From JADHUC01 sp964617665 (GTDB taxonomy: Bacteria; Planctomycetota; Planctomycetia; Pirellulales; Pirellulaceae): a stretch of DNA of 9,529 bases. The stretch covers positions 1 to 9,529 of the forward strand of contig CAZUAH010000535.1 of the NCBI GenBank assembly GCA_964617665.1. The letters run 5' to 3'. The translations under genes were made by a program, and so were the position numbers. Numbering within the stretch: the first letter of the stretch is position 1; the number at the start of each line of letters is the position of its first letter. Positions 1 to 7,080 of the stretch are shown piece by piece. The notes below the pieces were generated by a model. The model was given only the letters and a program-made list of their open reading frames with translations, did no database searches and was not told where the DNA came from.

Positions 1-5
1 AAACC

Positions 6-42
6 CCGGGGCTTCCCTCGCTGACGCTCAGTCCAGCCCCGG
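6..42. repeat. GC-rich hairpin, probable interspersed repeat or upstream terminator
   Basis: Positions 6-13 (CCGGGGCT) and 35-42 (AGCCCCGG) are perfect 8-base inverted arms. Inside the loop, CTGA (21-24) and TCAG (28-31) form a second small stem around CGC. The two nested stems make a compact cruciform-like structure. There is no T-tract after it, so it is not a classic intrinsic terminator. Short GC-rich intergenic palindromes containing a core like GCTGACGCTCAG are, as I recall, common in planctomycete genomes, which makes an interspersed repeat plausible; this was not checked. The rest of the leader up to the start at 122 shows no clear promoter. Confidence 0.45.
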
Positions 43-121
43 CCACCCGAACTGACATTGATCGATAGACGGTCCAGTAGATGGATCGTCTTCACTAGAT
101 CGTATTTGGAGTCTGCATGCC

Positions 122-2803
122 ATGTTGAGATTGTTTGTTGTTCTACTCGCGTTTCTCACAGTGACTACCGCTGCTGCGGCCGAGTTCTATGTTGCTCCTT
201 CCGGCGACGACGCGAATCCCGGCTCGAAAGACAAGCCGTTTGCCACGCTCGTGCGAGCGAGGGATGCGGTACGGGCCTTGAAATCCGAAGGCCCGCTTGC
301 CGAGCCCGTGCATGTGATTGTCGCCGACGGTCGTTACACACTGGCCGAACCGTTCGTGCTGTTGCCAGAGGATAGCGGCACGAAGGAGTCGCCCGTCGTC
401 TATCAAGCCGCCCCTAACGCGCGGCCTGTGTTCACTGGCGGACGTGCGATCCGCGGCTGGCAAGCGGGACCGAACGGCGTATGGACGGCGCATATCCCCG
501 AAGTTGCCGCGGGCAATTGGTATTTCGAGCAACTGTTTGTCAATGGCCGCCGTGCAACACGTGCCCGGTCGCCGAACAAGTTTTACTTCTACATCCAGGA
601 CGTGCGTCAGGAAACGCTCGAGGGAGGCTCGCCGCGCCGGCCCAAGCGAGCCCGTCAGTCGGTACGGATGCGGGCGGACGATTTTCAGATCCTCGCCGAC
701 CTTCAGCCTGAAGAACTCAAAGACGTGAACTTCATGATCTACCACAAATGGGATAACACGCGCCGATTTGTGGACCGACTGGACGACGACCAGCACTCGC
801 TGATTACGACCGGCGCGGGGATGAAAGCGTGGAATCCGTGGCGGCGCAATTCGCGATACCATTTGGAGAACTTCCTTGGCGCATTAGACGCGTCAGGCGA
901 GTGGTTCCTGGCACGCAACGGCACGCTCTACTACAAGCCGCTGCCCGGCGAGGACATGACAAAGGCAGACGTCGTCGCGCCGGTAGTCGACCGTTTTCTT
1001 GCAATCCAAGGTGACCCGGGTGCGGAGAAGTTCGTCGAGCACGTGACAATCAAAGGATTGACGTTCCAACACGGCCAGTGGATTACGCCGCCGGGCGGTT
1101 TCGAAGCATCGCAAGCCGCTTCGCCGATCGAAGCCATGGTGATGCTTGACGGAGCGCGGCATGTGGTGTTGGAGGATTGCGAGATCGGGCACGTGGGCAT
1201 CTACGTCGTGTGGTTCCGCAAGGCCTGCAGCGACTGCACGTTGCGGCATTGCTTCTTGCACGATTTCGGCGCAGGCGGCGTGCGGATCGGCGAAACTGGT
1301 ATCGCGTCCCGCGAGGTCGAACGGACCAGCCACATTACCGTTGACAACAACATCATTCGCCACGGTGGTCGCATCTTTCCTTGTGCCGTCGGCGTTTGGA
1401 TCGGTCAAAGCGGCGACAACTCGGTCACACACAACGAAATCGCCGACCTGTACTACACCGGCATATCCGTGGGCTGGCGGTGGGGCTATGCCGAGAGCCT
1501 CGCCAAACGCAACACGATCGCTTTCAATCACGTACATCACATCGGCTGGGGCATGCTCAGTGACATGGGCGGCATCTACACGCTCGGCCCGTCCGAAGGC
1601 ACGGTGGTACGCAATAACGTCTTCCACGATGTGTACGCTTATTCGTATGGCGGCTGGGGCTTGTACACCGACGAAGGAAGCACGGGTATCTTGTTCGAGA
1701 ATAACCTGGTCTATCGGGTCAAGACAGGCGGCTTTCACCAGCACTACGGTCGCGAAAACGTGATCCGCAATAACATCCTGGCTCTCAGCAAGCTGTACCA
1801 GGTCCAGGCAACTCGCGTGGAAGATCACCTGTCGTTCACCTTCGAGAATAACATCGTGTACTGGGACACGGGTGTGCTGCTCTCCGGGCGATGGGACCAG
1901 ATCAAACACGTCAGCCGCAACAACTGCTTCTGGAACGCGGCGGATCAGAAAGTGGACTTTGTGGGCAAGTCACTGGAAGACTGGCAGGCTGCGGGTCACG
2001 AACAAGGCTCGATCATTGCCGACCCGAAGTTCAAGGACCCAAAGCAGTGCGATTTCCATCTTGCGTCTGATTCACCGGCCCTGAAGATCGGCTTCAAGCC
2101 GTTCGACTACACTCAAGCTGGCGTGCACAGCGATCCGGCGTGGGTCGCGAAGGCGAACGAAGTCACCTACCCGCCGCTGGAAATCGCACCCGATCCGCCG
2201 CCGCTGGCAATCCACGACGACTTCGAGTTCAACGCGGTCGGGAAAGCACCGTCAGGAGCGGAACTCCACGTAGAAGGCAAAGGCGATTCGATCCTGGTGT
2301 GCGACGAACAAGCCGCCAGCGGCAGACAGTGCCTGAAGATTTCCGACGCTCCGGGACTCTCGCGCGTCTACAACCCACATTACGTCTATCGCGGCATGAA
2401 CTACACCGAGGGACCGGTGCTGAATGCCTTCGACATGCGAGTGGAACCGGGTTCATATGTACAATTCGAATGGCGCGATTGGAGCGTTTCGCCGTATTTG
2501 ACCGGTCCGCGGTTCACGATCCGAAACGGGAAGCTCCTCGTCGGGAACGACACCGAACTCGACATGCCGACCAACGCATGGGTGCGTTTCGAGATCGCCG
2601 CGATGCCAGGAACGGAAGACGCCAATCCCTGGTCGCTTCGTGTCACGTTGCCGAACGAGTCGCCGCGCGTATTCGCAGATCTGAGTTATGTGAGCCCCAA
2701 ATTCGACAAGCTCAACTGGGTCGGCTTCACCAGTTCCGCCAACGACACAACGGCGTTCTACCTGGACAATTTCTCACTCCGATCCGGCACAAATGGCCCC
2801 TGA
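122..2803 (+). CDS. Secreted right-handed parallel beta-helix protein, GH141-like, with C-terminal lectin-like domain
   Basis: Predicted to act on a polysaccharide outside the cytoplasm. Seen: a hydrophobic signal peptide (residues 1-19, cleavage likely after the AAAA run), then EFYVAPSGDDANPGSKDKPF, the opening typical of secreted beta-helix enzymes (DUF1565/GH141-like). LFVNGRRATRARSPN lies near residue 140. Repeated Asn-ladder turns (DNNII, FENNL, IRNNI, FENNI, SRNNC) run over roughly residues 400-605 and mark the parallel beta-helix. Asp481 (SDMGG) and Asp517/Glu518 (YTDEGS) are candidate catalytic acids by position; this is inference. Residues about 697-890 form a beta-sandwich (starting DDFEF, ending FYLDNFSLR) resembling concanavalin A/LamG-type modules. 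Family knowledge: the founding GH141 enzyme is an alpha-L-fucosidase acting on rhamnogalacturonan II, and the family also includes xylanase activity, so the substrate here is open. The ATG at 122 is supported by GGAG at 108-111, ten bases upstream. It could also be a polysaccharide lyase-like or non-catalytic beta-helix protein. Confidence 0.93.
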   Translation: MLRLFVVLLAFLTVTTAAAAEFYVAPSGDDANPGSKDKPFATLVRARDAVRALKSEGPLAEPVHVIVADGRYTLAEPFVLLPEDSGTKESPVVYQAAPNARPVFTGGRAIRGWQAGPNGVWTAHIPEVAAGNWYFEQLFVNGRRATRARSPNKFYFYIQDVRQETLEGGSPRRPKRARQSVRMRADDFQILADLQPEELKDVNFMIYHKWDNTRRFVDRLDDDQHSLITTGAGMKAWNPWRRNSRYHLENFLGALDASGEWFLARNGTLYYKPLPGEDMTKADVVAPVVDRFLAIQGDPGAEKFVEHVTIKGLTFQHGQWITPPGGFEASQAASPIEAMVMLDGARHVVLEDCEIGHVGIYVVWFRKACSDCTLRHCFLHDFGAGGVRIGETGIASREVERTSHITVDNNIIRHGGRIFPCAVGVWIGQSGDNSVTHNEIADLYYTGISVGWRWGYAESLAKRNTIAFNHVHHIGWGMLSDMGGIYTLGPSEGTVVRNNVFHDVYAYSYGGWGLYTDEGSTGILFENNLVYRVKTGGFHQHYGRENVIRNNILALSKLYQVQATRVEDHLSFTFENNIVYWDTGVLLSGRWDQIKHVSRNNCFWNAADQKVDFVGKSLEDWQAAGHEQGSIIADPKFKDPKQCDFHLASDSPALKIGFKPFDYTQAGVHSDPAWVAKANEVTYPPLEIAPDPPPLAIHDDFEFNAVGKAPSGAELHVEGKGDSILVCDEQAASGRQCLKISDAPGLSRVYNPHYVYRGMNYTEGPVLNAFDMRVEPGSYVQFEWRDWSVSPYLTGPRFTIRNGKLLVGNDTELDMPTNAWVRFEIAAMPGTEDANPWSLRVTLPNESPRVFADLSYVSPKFDKLNWVGFTSSANDTTAFYLDNFSLRSGTNGP

Positions 2804-2830
2804 CGGAGTGTGCGTGAGAGGAGAGGTGCT

Positions 2831-2860
2831 CGTCGTTTTTTGGCCCCGCCGTAAACGACG
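2831..2860. terminator. Possible stem-loop after the beta-helix gene
   Basis: CGTCGTTT (2831-2838) and AAACGACG (2853-2860) are perfect 8-base inverted arms with a 14-base loop. The run of six T lies at the 5' arm/loop junction (2836-2841) rather than after the stem, so this is not a textbook intrinsic terminator on the + strand. On the opposite strand the run would read as A. It sits 28 bases after the stop of the beta-helix gene, where a transcript end would be expected. Confidence 0.3.
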
Positions 2861-2876
2861 GGTCTATTATCGCCTT

Positions 2877-2903
2877 CCGCGAAAAGCGGCCATGAATGGC
2901 CGC
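2877..2903. terminator. Overlapping GC-rich hairpins in the spacer
   Basis: GCGGCCA (2886-2892) and TGGCCGC (2897-2903) form a 7-base perfect stem around TGAA. An alternative stem, CCGC (2877-2880) with GCGG (2886-2889) around GAAAA, uses the same bases 2886-2889, so the two are mutually exclusive. No T-tract follows. This may be a factor-independent pause or RNA-stabilising hairpin at the 3' end of the beta-helix transcript, or part of the leader of the next gene. The rest of the 2804-3016 spacer shows no gene that I can support. Confidence 0.35.
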
Positions 2904-3016
2904 CGTGTGCTCCCCCGCAGTCCCGTGAAGAAACTCCGTGTCGGTTGGTAGTCAATCGGCCTGCCACAAGTGCCTTGCCTTTGGTCTTTTCTTTCTACTG
3001 GTAGGTGAAAAATGGT

Positions 3017-3622
3017 ATGCTGGCGTTGTCCGCTTTGGTCAAACAGATGATACCTGTTATGCCTGACACCACGGACAACTCGAAGACCATCGAGAGGATC
3101 ACCGGAATCCCCGATTACACGACGCTCCCATTTTGGTTCTTCGTCTGGGCTGGAACGACAGTGGCAGGGGGCGCCTATGGGTTTCTGGTCGGCTGTTGGG
3201 GGGCTGGTCTGCCAGGTGGCATTTTTTGCTTGATCGTTGGCGTTGTGCTTGCGAGCATTCTTGGCGCGTTCACGGTCGCTCACGTGGCGTTCGTGACTTG
3301 GTGTTTCTGGTTGTCCCGACTTCGAGTAGTATTGGGAGGTCTCGCTGGAGGTTTGACCGGCTTCACTGCAGCGCTTTCTGTATCGGGCGGCGCATCGTTG
3401 ATTGACGCGTGGACTTGGTTGTTACTCCCGGCATTGTTTGGCGCCCTGGGAGGCGGGCTGGCGGGAGGTCGTTATCATGCGAGGGAGGGACTGGCTGAGG
3501 ACTTCCTGCCACACCGTTGGCGATTCACACTACGTGATTTGTTCGTTCGTCTTACCGTCCTCTCCGTATTCCTTGCCACCGACGTTTTCGTGGTCAATCT
3601 CATTTTTGCAGATCACCCATGA
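3017..3622 (+). CDS. Small polytopic membrane protein of unknown function
   Basis: I do not recognise a named family. A short polar N-terminus (TTDNSKTIERITGIPDYTT) is followed by four hydrophobic, Gly/Ala-rich segments over about residues 30-165 (FWFFVWAGTTVAGGAYGFLV; GGIFCLIVGVVLASILGAF; VLGGLAGGLTGFTAAL; WTWLLLPALFGALGGGLAGG). A charged stretch comes next, and then RWRFTLRDLFVRLTVLSVFL, a fifth hydrophobic segment. The R-F-T-L-R-D-L-F motif leading into a final helix resembles the RFSLRTLL-type segment common in planctomycete membrane proteins; this is recognition from memory. The ATG at 3017 was chosen because AGGTG at 3003-3007 lies nine bases upstream. A GTG at 3005 and an ATG at 3059 are alternatives in the same frame; the latter has no visible ribosome binding site. 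The gene lies between two secreted glycan-active proteins, but nothing in it shows a transport or sugar-binding role. Glycine-zipper-like helices suggest tight packing or oligomerisation. Confidence 0.75.
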   Translation: MLALSALVKQMIPVMPDTTDNSKTIERITGIPDYTTLPFWFFVWAGTTVAGGAYGFLVGCWGAGLPGGIFCLIVGVVLASILGAFTVAHVAFVTWCFWLSRLRVVLGGLAGGLTGFTAALSVSGGASLIDAWTWLLLPALFGALGGGLAGGRYHAREGLAEDFLPHRWRFTLRDLFVRLTVLSVFLATDVFVVNLIFADHP

Positions 3623-3714
3623 CCCAAGCCAAAACCACTCGCCGAATTCGTTCCAGCCTTCGTTCGCTGCTGAGAAGTAGGGAGATCTGTATGCGGGTCA
3701 AACCGTATTGTTAA
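3619..3714 (+). pseudogene. Tiny Arg-rich ORF overlapping the previous stop; possible stump of a lost gene
   Basis: An ATG at 3619 overlaps the stop of the membrane protein gene in an ATGA arrangement typical of translational coupling. The 31-codon product is MTQAKTTRRIRSSLRSLL followed by RSREICMRVKPYC and a TAA at 3712-3714. The first 18 residues resemble the start of planctomycete proteins with an RRxRFSLRSLL membrane-entry segment, but the hydrophobic helix that should follow is missing. I infer that a coupled downstream gene was truncated or frameshifted here. It may equally be a chance ORF; confidence is low. Confidence 0.22.
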
Positions 3715-3751
3715 CAACATCCGTCATTCACCACTTGACACTGCTTTCATC

Positions 3752-6748
3752 ATGCTGCATTCCCATCATCAACACATCACGATACGCGTTGCGTTTGCCC
3801 TTTGCCTGTCAGTCTGTGCATCATCACATGTCGCTGGCCAGATGTTCGATCCGGCGATTGATCGACCGGATCAGGAATGGTGCTACGCGGCCCAATCGAC
3901 GACCGTGATCGGCTTGCCATTTGTCCCTGAACCGGTCCAGGTGACCTACGACGGCGCCGTATACACACGATACGCCGAGTTGACGTTCTTCTTTGGCAAG
4001 ACGCTGCAGCCGGTTATGGCCCGCAACAAGACATTTTGCGATGGGTGGATTCCCGTGGTTGGTTACGGCTGGAAAGACGGGAAGGTGAACTATCAGCTGG
4101 AGATTTTCAGCGCGGAGTTGCCCGAACTGGGCCGGACTAACCTGGTGCAATTCGCGCGGCTGACGATGGCAAATACAGGTCGATCGCCGATGGAAGGCGT
4201 CGTAGCCGCGGCGATTCGAGGCTCGGCGGGGCACTTCCGGTTGGGCAAGGTGCGGGAACCGATCACGCCGCTTACTCGTTTCGTCATGGGCACCGACCGA
4301 CTGACTCGTAACGGCAAGTTGGTCTATATGTTCTCACCGGGAGCGGACACCCGCGCGGTGGCAGATATGCCCTGCCAGGGCGGCTATAGCGCCGCGGATC
4401 ATCACATCACCGACCGTGTTGCGACGGGCTTCAGCGTGTATCGGCGCACGCTCGAACCGGGCCAGACCTCCAGCGCCGTGTTCAAAATTCCGCGAGTGCC
4501 GTTGACCAATGCGGAACAAATCGCTGCGGTGGCCGCAGCCGACTACCAACGTACACTTGACCGGACCGTGCAGTACTGGACGAATCTGTTCGTCGATTTT
4601 GAATTGGAGATCCCTGAAAAGCGAGTCAACGATTCGTATCGCGCCGCGATGGTGCATTTGATCCTGGCCACTCGATCCGATGGCGGCGGCAAGCGTCAGG
4701 GCAGCGGGTTGCCGTACGATGCGCTGTTCCTGAACGACTACATCGATATGCTCCTGGCCTACGATACGGCCGGGCTGTACGCCTTCAGCGAACCGAACGT
4801 CGACTGGTTGCTCCGCAAGCAGCATCCATCGGGCATGTTCATCGACGTGCATAACCGCGGCAACGACGACATCGTCACGTCCCACGGACAAGGGCTGTTC
4901 GCCCTGGCGTATCATCTGGTCATGACTCGCGACAAGACGTACGGTCGCCGGGTGTACCCGGCGATTCGCAAGGGTGCCGAGTTCATCGTCAACGACCACA
5001 AAACCAACAACAAGTATGGCTTGATTCGCCCGTCCATTCCTTACGACGCGCCGATGGTGACTGGCCATCACACCTGCCACAATCTGTTCGCATTGCTGGC
5101 ACTGCGGACGTCGATCCGGGCGGCACATATCCTTGGCGAGAACGAAGACGCCGATGCATGGGCGAGGGCTGAAACAACATATCGCCAAGCAATCATCGAG
5201 GCGATCGACCACATCTACCACAAGGAAGGATACATCCGTTCGGGGCTGTACGACTGGACTGCCGGCTGGGTACAGGGACGCACGGGCGGCGCGGTGAACA
5301 TGTATCCCAATCAAGATTGGGAAAACAACCTGCTGGTCTATCCGACAGAGCTGCTAGACCCCGATGACCCGCGGCTGGTCAAAACGCTGGCCATTATCCG
5401 CGCCCGCAAGTACCGCGAAGGCGTCATGAGCTACCGTAACGGCATGCACGTCCACCAATACGTGACGCTCAACCAGGCACAACAGTATCGGGCGATCGGA
5501 GATCAGAAACATGCATTGCTGGATCTGTATCACGTGCTGCTGCACAACGGCTCGACGCACGAAGGGTTCGAGAACCTGGTCGTGCCGTGGTCGACACGCA
5601 CCCCGGCGGCCAGTTGCCCGCCGCCACATGCCTGGGCCGCAGCCAAGACTGCGCTGTTCATCCGCAACATGATGGTGTGCGAATACGGCGGGCAAACGGG
5701 GATCGACGAGAATGAACCAGACCTCTACCTCTACTCGCTGATCTCGCCCAGTTGGATCGAAACTGGCAGCAAGGTCGCGATTCGCAATGCGCCGACGGAA
5801 ATGGGGTGGGTCTCAAGCACGCTGACCTTTGCCGACGACGGAGCGACTTTAACCGTCCAGGGCGATTTCCATCACCCGCCGCGCTACTTGGTCTTCCGCA
5901 TACCCTACTCTGTGGAACTCGAATCGTTCTCCTCTAACGCCAGCCGCTGTTTCGACAAAGACGGACTGCTATTCTTCACGCCCGACGTCACAAACGCGTC
6001 TGTCAAATGGCGTCCGCGGCCCAGTGCGCACGACAACAATTTCCAGGACATCCTCAAGGCTTACCGCAGCGAATTTGATTTCATTGTGGAGGACGGTAAT
6101 TACGATCCAAGCCGTGCGGGCAAACCGTTCCTCCTGGCCGACGAGAAAGACCATCCCCCCGAGCCGCTCAGCTTCGACTTGGTGCGACGGGCATTCGTCA
6201 AGGAATACGCCCGTCGATTCGCCGCGTATGTTGCCGAGGGCGGTAAGCCATATCCGGTCGAACCGCCGGGCTTACTGACGACCGACCAGCGCCGCACTGC
6301 GTTTGTCAAGCGATTCGGCAGTTTCGATCGCAAGGCGTTGGGGATTGCCGTCGGGAAGCCGGTGACCGCCTCGGCATCGTTGGAGGCGTACCCCGCCGGT
6401 CTTGCCGTGGACGGCGTTGCCGACAATCTCGCGTCCAGTTGGCAGACAGATCCGTACCCGGCCTGGCTGCGAATCGACCTGGAGGAACCGAAGAAGATCA
6501 ATCGCGTGCACATGTTCCCGTATTGGGGCGGCCAGCGGTACTACCGCTACTCGGTCGAAGTATCCGAAGACGGCAAGGCCTGGCGACAGGTCGCAGACAT
6601 GACCCGCAACAACACACCCGCAACGCCGGGCGGCGACGACCATCGCTTCGACCCGGTCACGGCCCGCTACGTGCGCGTGAATATGCTCCACCACAACCTG
6701 AACCGCGGCGTGCACGTGGTCGAAGTGCGCGTCTTCGATGCGAAATAG
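3752..6748 (+). CDS. Large secreted six-hairpin glycosidase-like protein with C-terminal F5/8 type C domain
   Basis: Probable extracytoplasmic glycoside hydrolase of unassigned family. Seen: a signal peptide over residues 1-29 (MLHSHHQHITIR then a hydrophobic core, ending SHVAG/Q). A beta-rich N-terminal domain spans about residues 30-270. A helical domain over about residues 275-660 has the hallmarks of (alpha/alpha)6 six-hairpin glycosidases: LPYDALFLNDYIDMLLAY, VDWLLRKQHPSGMF, HGQGLFALAYHLV, YPAIRKGAEFI, QDWENNLLVYP and PPPHAWAAAKTALFIRNMMV. Asp329/Asp332 (NDYIDM) and Glu604/Glu607 (THEGFEN) are candidate catalytic acids; this is inference. A further linker/beta region comes next, and residues about 867-997 form a discoidin/CBM32-like module (GKPVTASASLEAYPAGLAVD, SSWQTD, WLRIDLEEPKKINRV, YSVEVSEDGKAW, ARYVRVNML, VVEVRVFD). 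No clear Shine-Dalgarno precedes the ATG at 3752, but the signal peptide fixes it within a few codons. The exact activity cannot be read from the sequence; related folds include GH15, GH63, GH78 and GH95. Confidence 0.93.
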   Translation: MLHSHHQHITIRVAFALCLSVCASSHVAGQMFDPAIDRPDQEWCYAAQSTTVIGLPFVPEPVQVTYDGAVYTRYAELTFFFGKTLQPVMARNKTFCDGWIPVVGYGWKDGKVNYQLEIFSAELPELGRTNLVQFARLTMANTGRSPMEGVVAAAIRGSAGHFRLGKVREPITPLTRFVMGTDRLTRNGKLVYMFSPGADTRAVADMPCQGGYSAADHHITDRVATGFSVYRRTLEPGQTSSAVFKIPRVPLTNAEQIAAVAAADYQRTLDRTVQYWTNLFVDFELEIPEKRVNDSYRAAMVHLILATRSDGGGKRQGSGLPYDALFLNDYIDMLLAYDTAGLYAFSEPNVDWLLRKQHPSGMFIDVHNRGNDDIVTSHGQGLFALAYHLVMTRDKTYGRRVYPAIRKGAEFIVNDHKTNNKYGLIRPSIPYDAPMVTGHHTCHNLFALLALRTSIRAAHILGENEDADAWARAETTYRQAIIEAIDHIYHKEGYIRSGLYDWTAGWVQGRTGGAVNMYPNQDWENNLLVYPTELLDPDDPRLVKTLAIIRARKYREGVMSYRNGMHVHQYVTLNQAQQYRAIGDQKHALLDLYHVLLHNGSTHEGFENLVVPWSTRTPAASCPPPHAWAAAKTALFIRNMMVCEYGGQTGIDENEPDLYLYSLISPSWIETGSKVAIRNAPTEMGWVSSTLTFADDGATLTVQGDFHHPPRYLVFRIPYSVELESFSSNASRCFDKDGLLFFTPDVTNASVKWRPRPSAHDNNFQDILKAYRSEFDFIVEDGNYDPSRAGKPFLLADEKDHPPEPLSFDLVRRAFVKEYARRFAAYVAEGGKPYPVEPPGLLTTDQRRTAFVKRFGSFDRKALGIAVGKPVTASASLEAYPAGLAVDGVADNLASSWQTDPYPAWLRIDLEEPKKINRVHMFPYWGGQRYYRYSVEVSEDGKAWRQVADMTRNNTPATPGGDDHRFDPVTARYVRVNMLHHNLNRGVHVVEVRVFDAK

Positions 6749-6761
6749 CCGAAAGAGATTC

Positions 6762-6778
6762 GATGCTATGTCAGCATC
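6762..6778 (+). terminator. Weak stem-loop after the six-hairpin gene
   Basis: GATGCT (6762-6767) and AGCATC (6773-6778) form a perfect 6-base stem around ATGTC, starting 14 bases after the stop codon at 6746-6748. No T-tract follows, and the stem is only half GC, so a termination role is uncertain. Confidence 0.2.
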
Positions 6779-6815
6779 AACGAGCTCAAGGCAATCTATG
6801 GATGGGGCCGCCAAT

Positions 6816-7058
6816 GTGCGTCGCGGCGTCGTTTCCGGTTGCGGCTGGTTCGAATATTTCAAGCACACCACCAAGCGGTATGTGTTCGAGGATTTGGACC
6901 GATTCATCCGTCAACGTCTGCGTGCGATTCTGAAGAAGCAGCAGAAGCGTCCCGGGATTCCCAAAGGCCGAGACTTTCAACGCTGGCCCAATGCCTTCTT
7001 TGGCGAACATAAGTTGTCTAGCCTGAAGACAGCTCATGAACTCGCTTGTCAATCCTAA
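6816..7058 (+). pseudogene. ltrA: Truncated group II intron reverse transcriptase/maturase, C-terminal fragment
   Basis: About 80 codons match, from memory, the C-terminal maturase region of LtrA-type proteins: GWFEYFKHTT, then LDRFIRQRLRAILKKQQKRPG, RWPNAFF and LKTAHELACQS. The usual layout is a GWxxYF motif, a basic helix with RxRLRxIL, then WPNAFF and an AH..A.QS end. The reverse transcriptase fingers and palm, including the YADD box, are missing; a full protein is usually above 400 residues. The frame is open upstream into the 3' end of the preceding gene, but that portion shows no maturase similarity and no credible start. The stop TAA at 7056-7058 directly follows CAATCC (Q-S). Intact relatives usually continue with a few basic residues (SSRR-like), so this stop may be a mutation. 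No function is expected. Confidence 0.87.
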
Positions 7059-7080
7059 ACGAGGTGAACCACTGACTGGA

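Noticed and set aside
893..1909. Long 338-codon open frame on the - strand
   Set aside because: It lies wholly antisense to the beta-helix gene, has no recognisable motifs, and is explained by codon bias in GC-rich coding DNA.
2140..2817. 225-codon + strand frame overlapping the end of the beta-helix gene
   Set aside because: A +1 shadow, Arg-rich and without motifs; the main frame carries a coherent lectin-like domain through to its stop.
4334..5314. 326-codon open frame on the - strand
   Set aside because: Antisense shadow of the six-hairpin domain; composition rich in V, R, H and D, typical of a reverse frame, with no domain signature.
6738..6815. Upstream extension of the maturase fragment frame to an ATG inside the preceding gene
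   Set aside because: It begins inside the last codons of the six-hairpin gene and shows no maturase similarity; the open frame there is fortuitous.
6272..6907. 211-codon open frame on the - strand spanning the gene end and the intron remnant
   Set aside because: Crosses the junction between the discoidin domain and the intron fossil antisense to both; no recognisable protein features.
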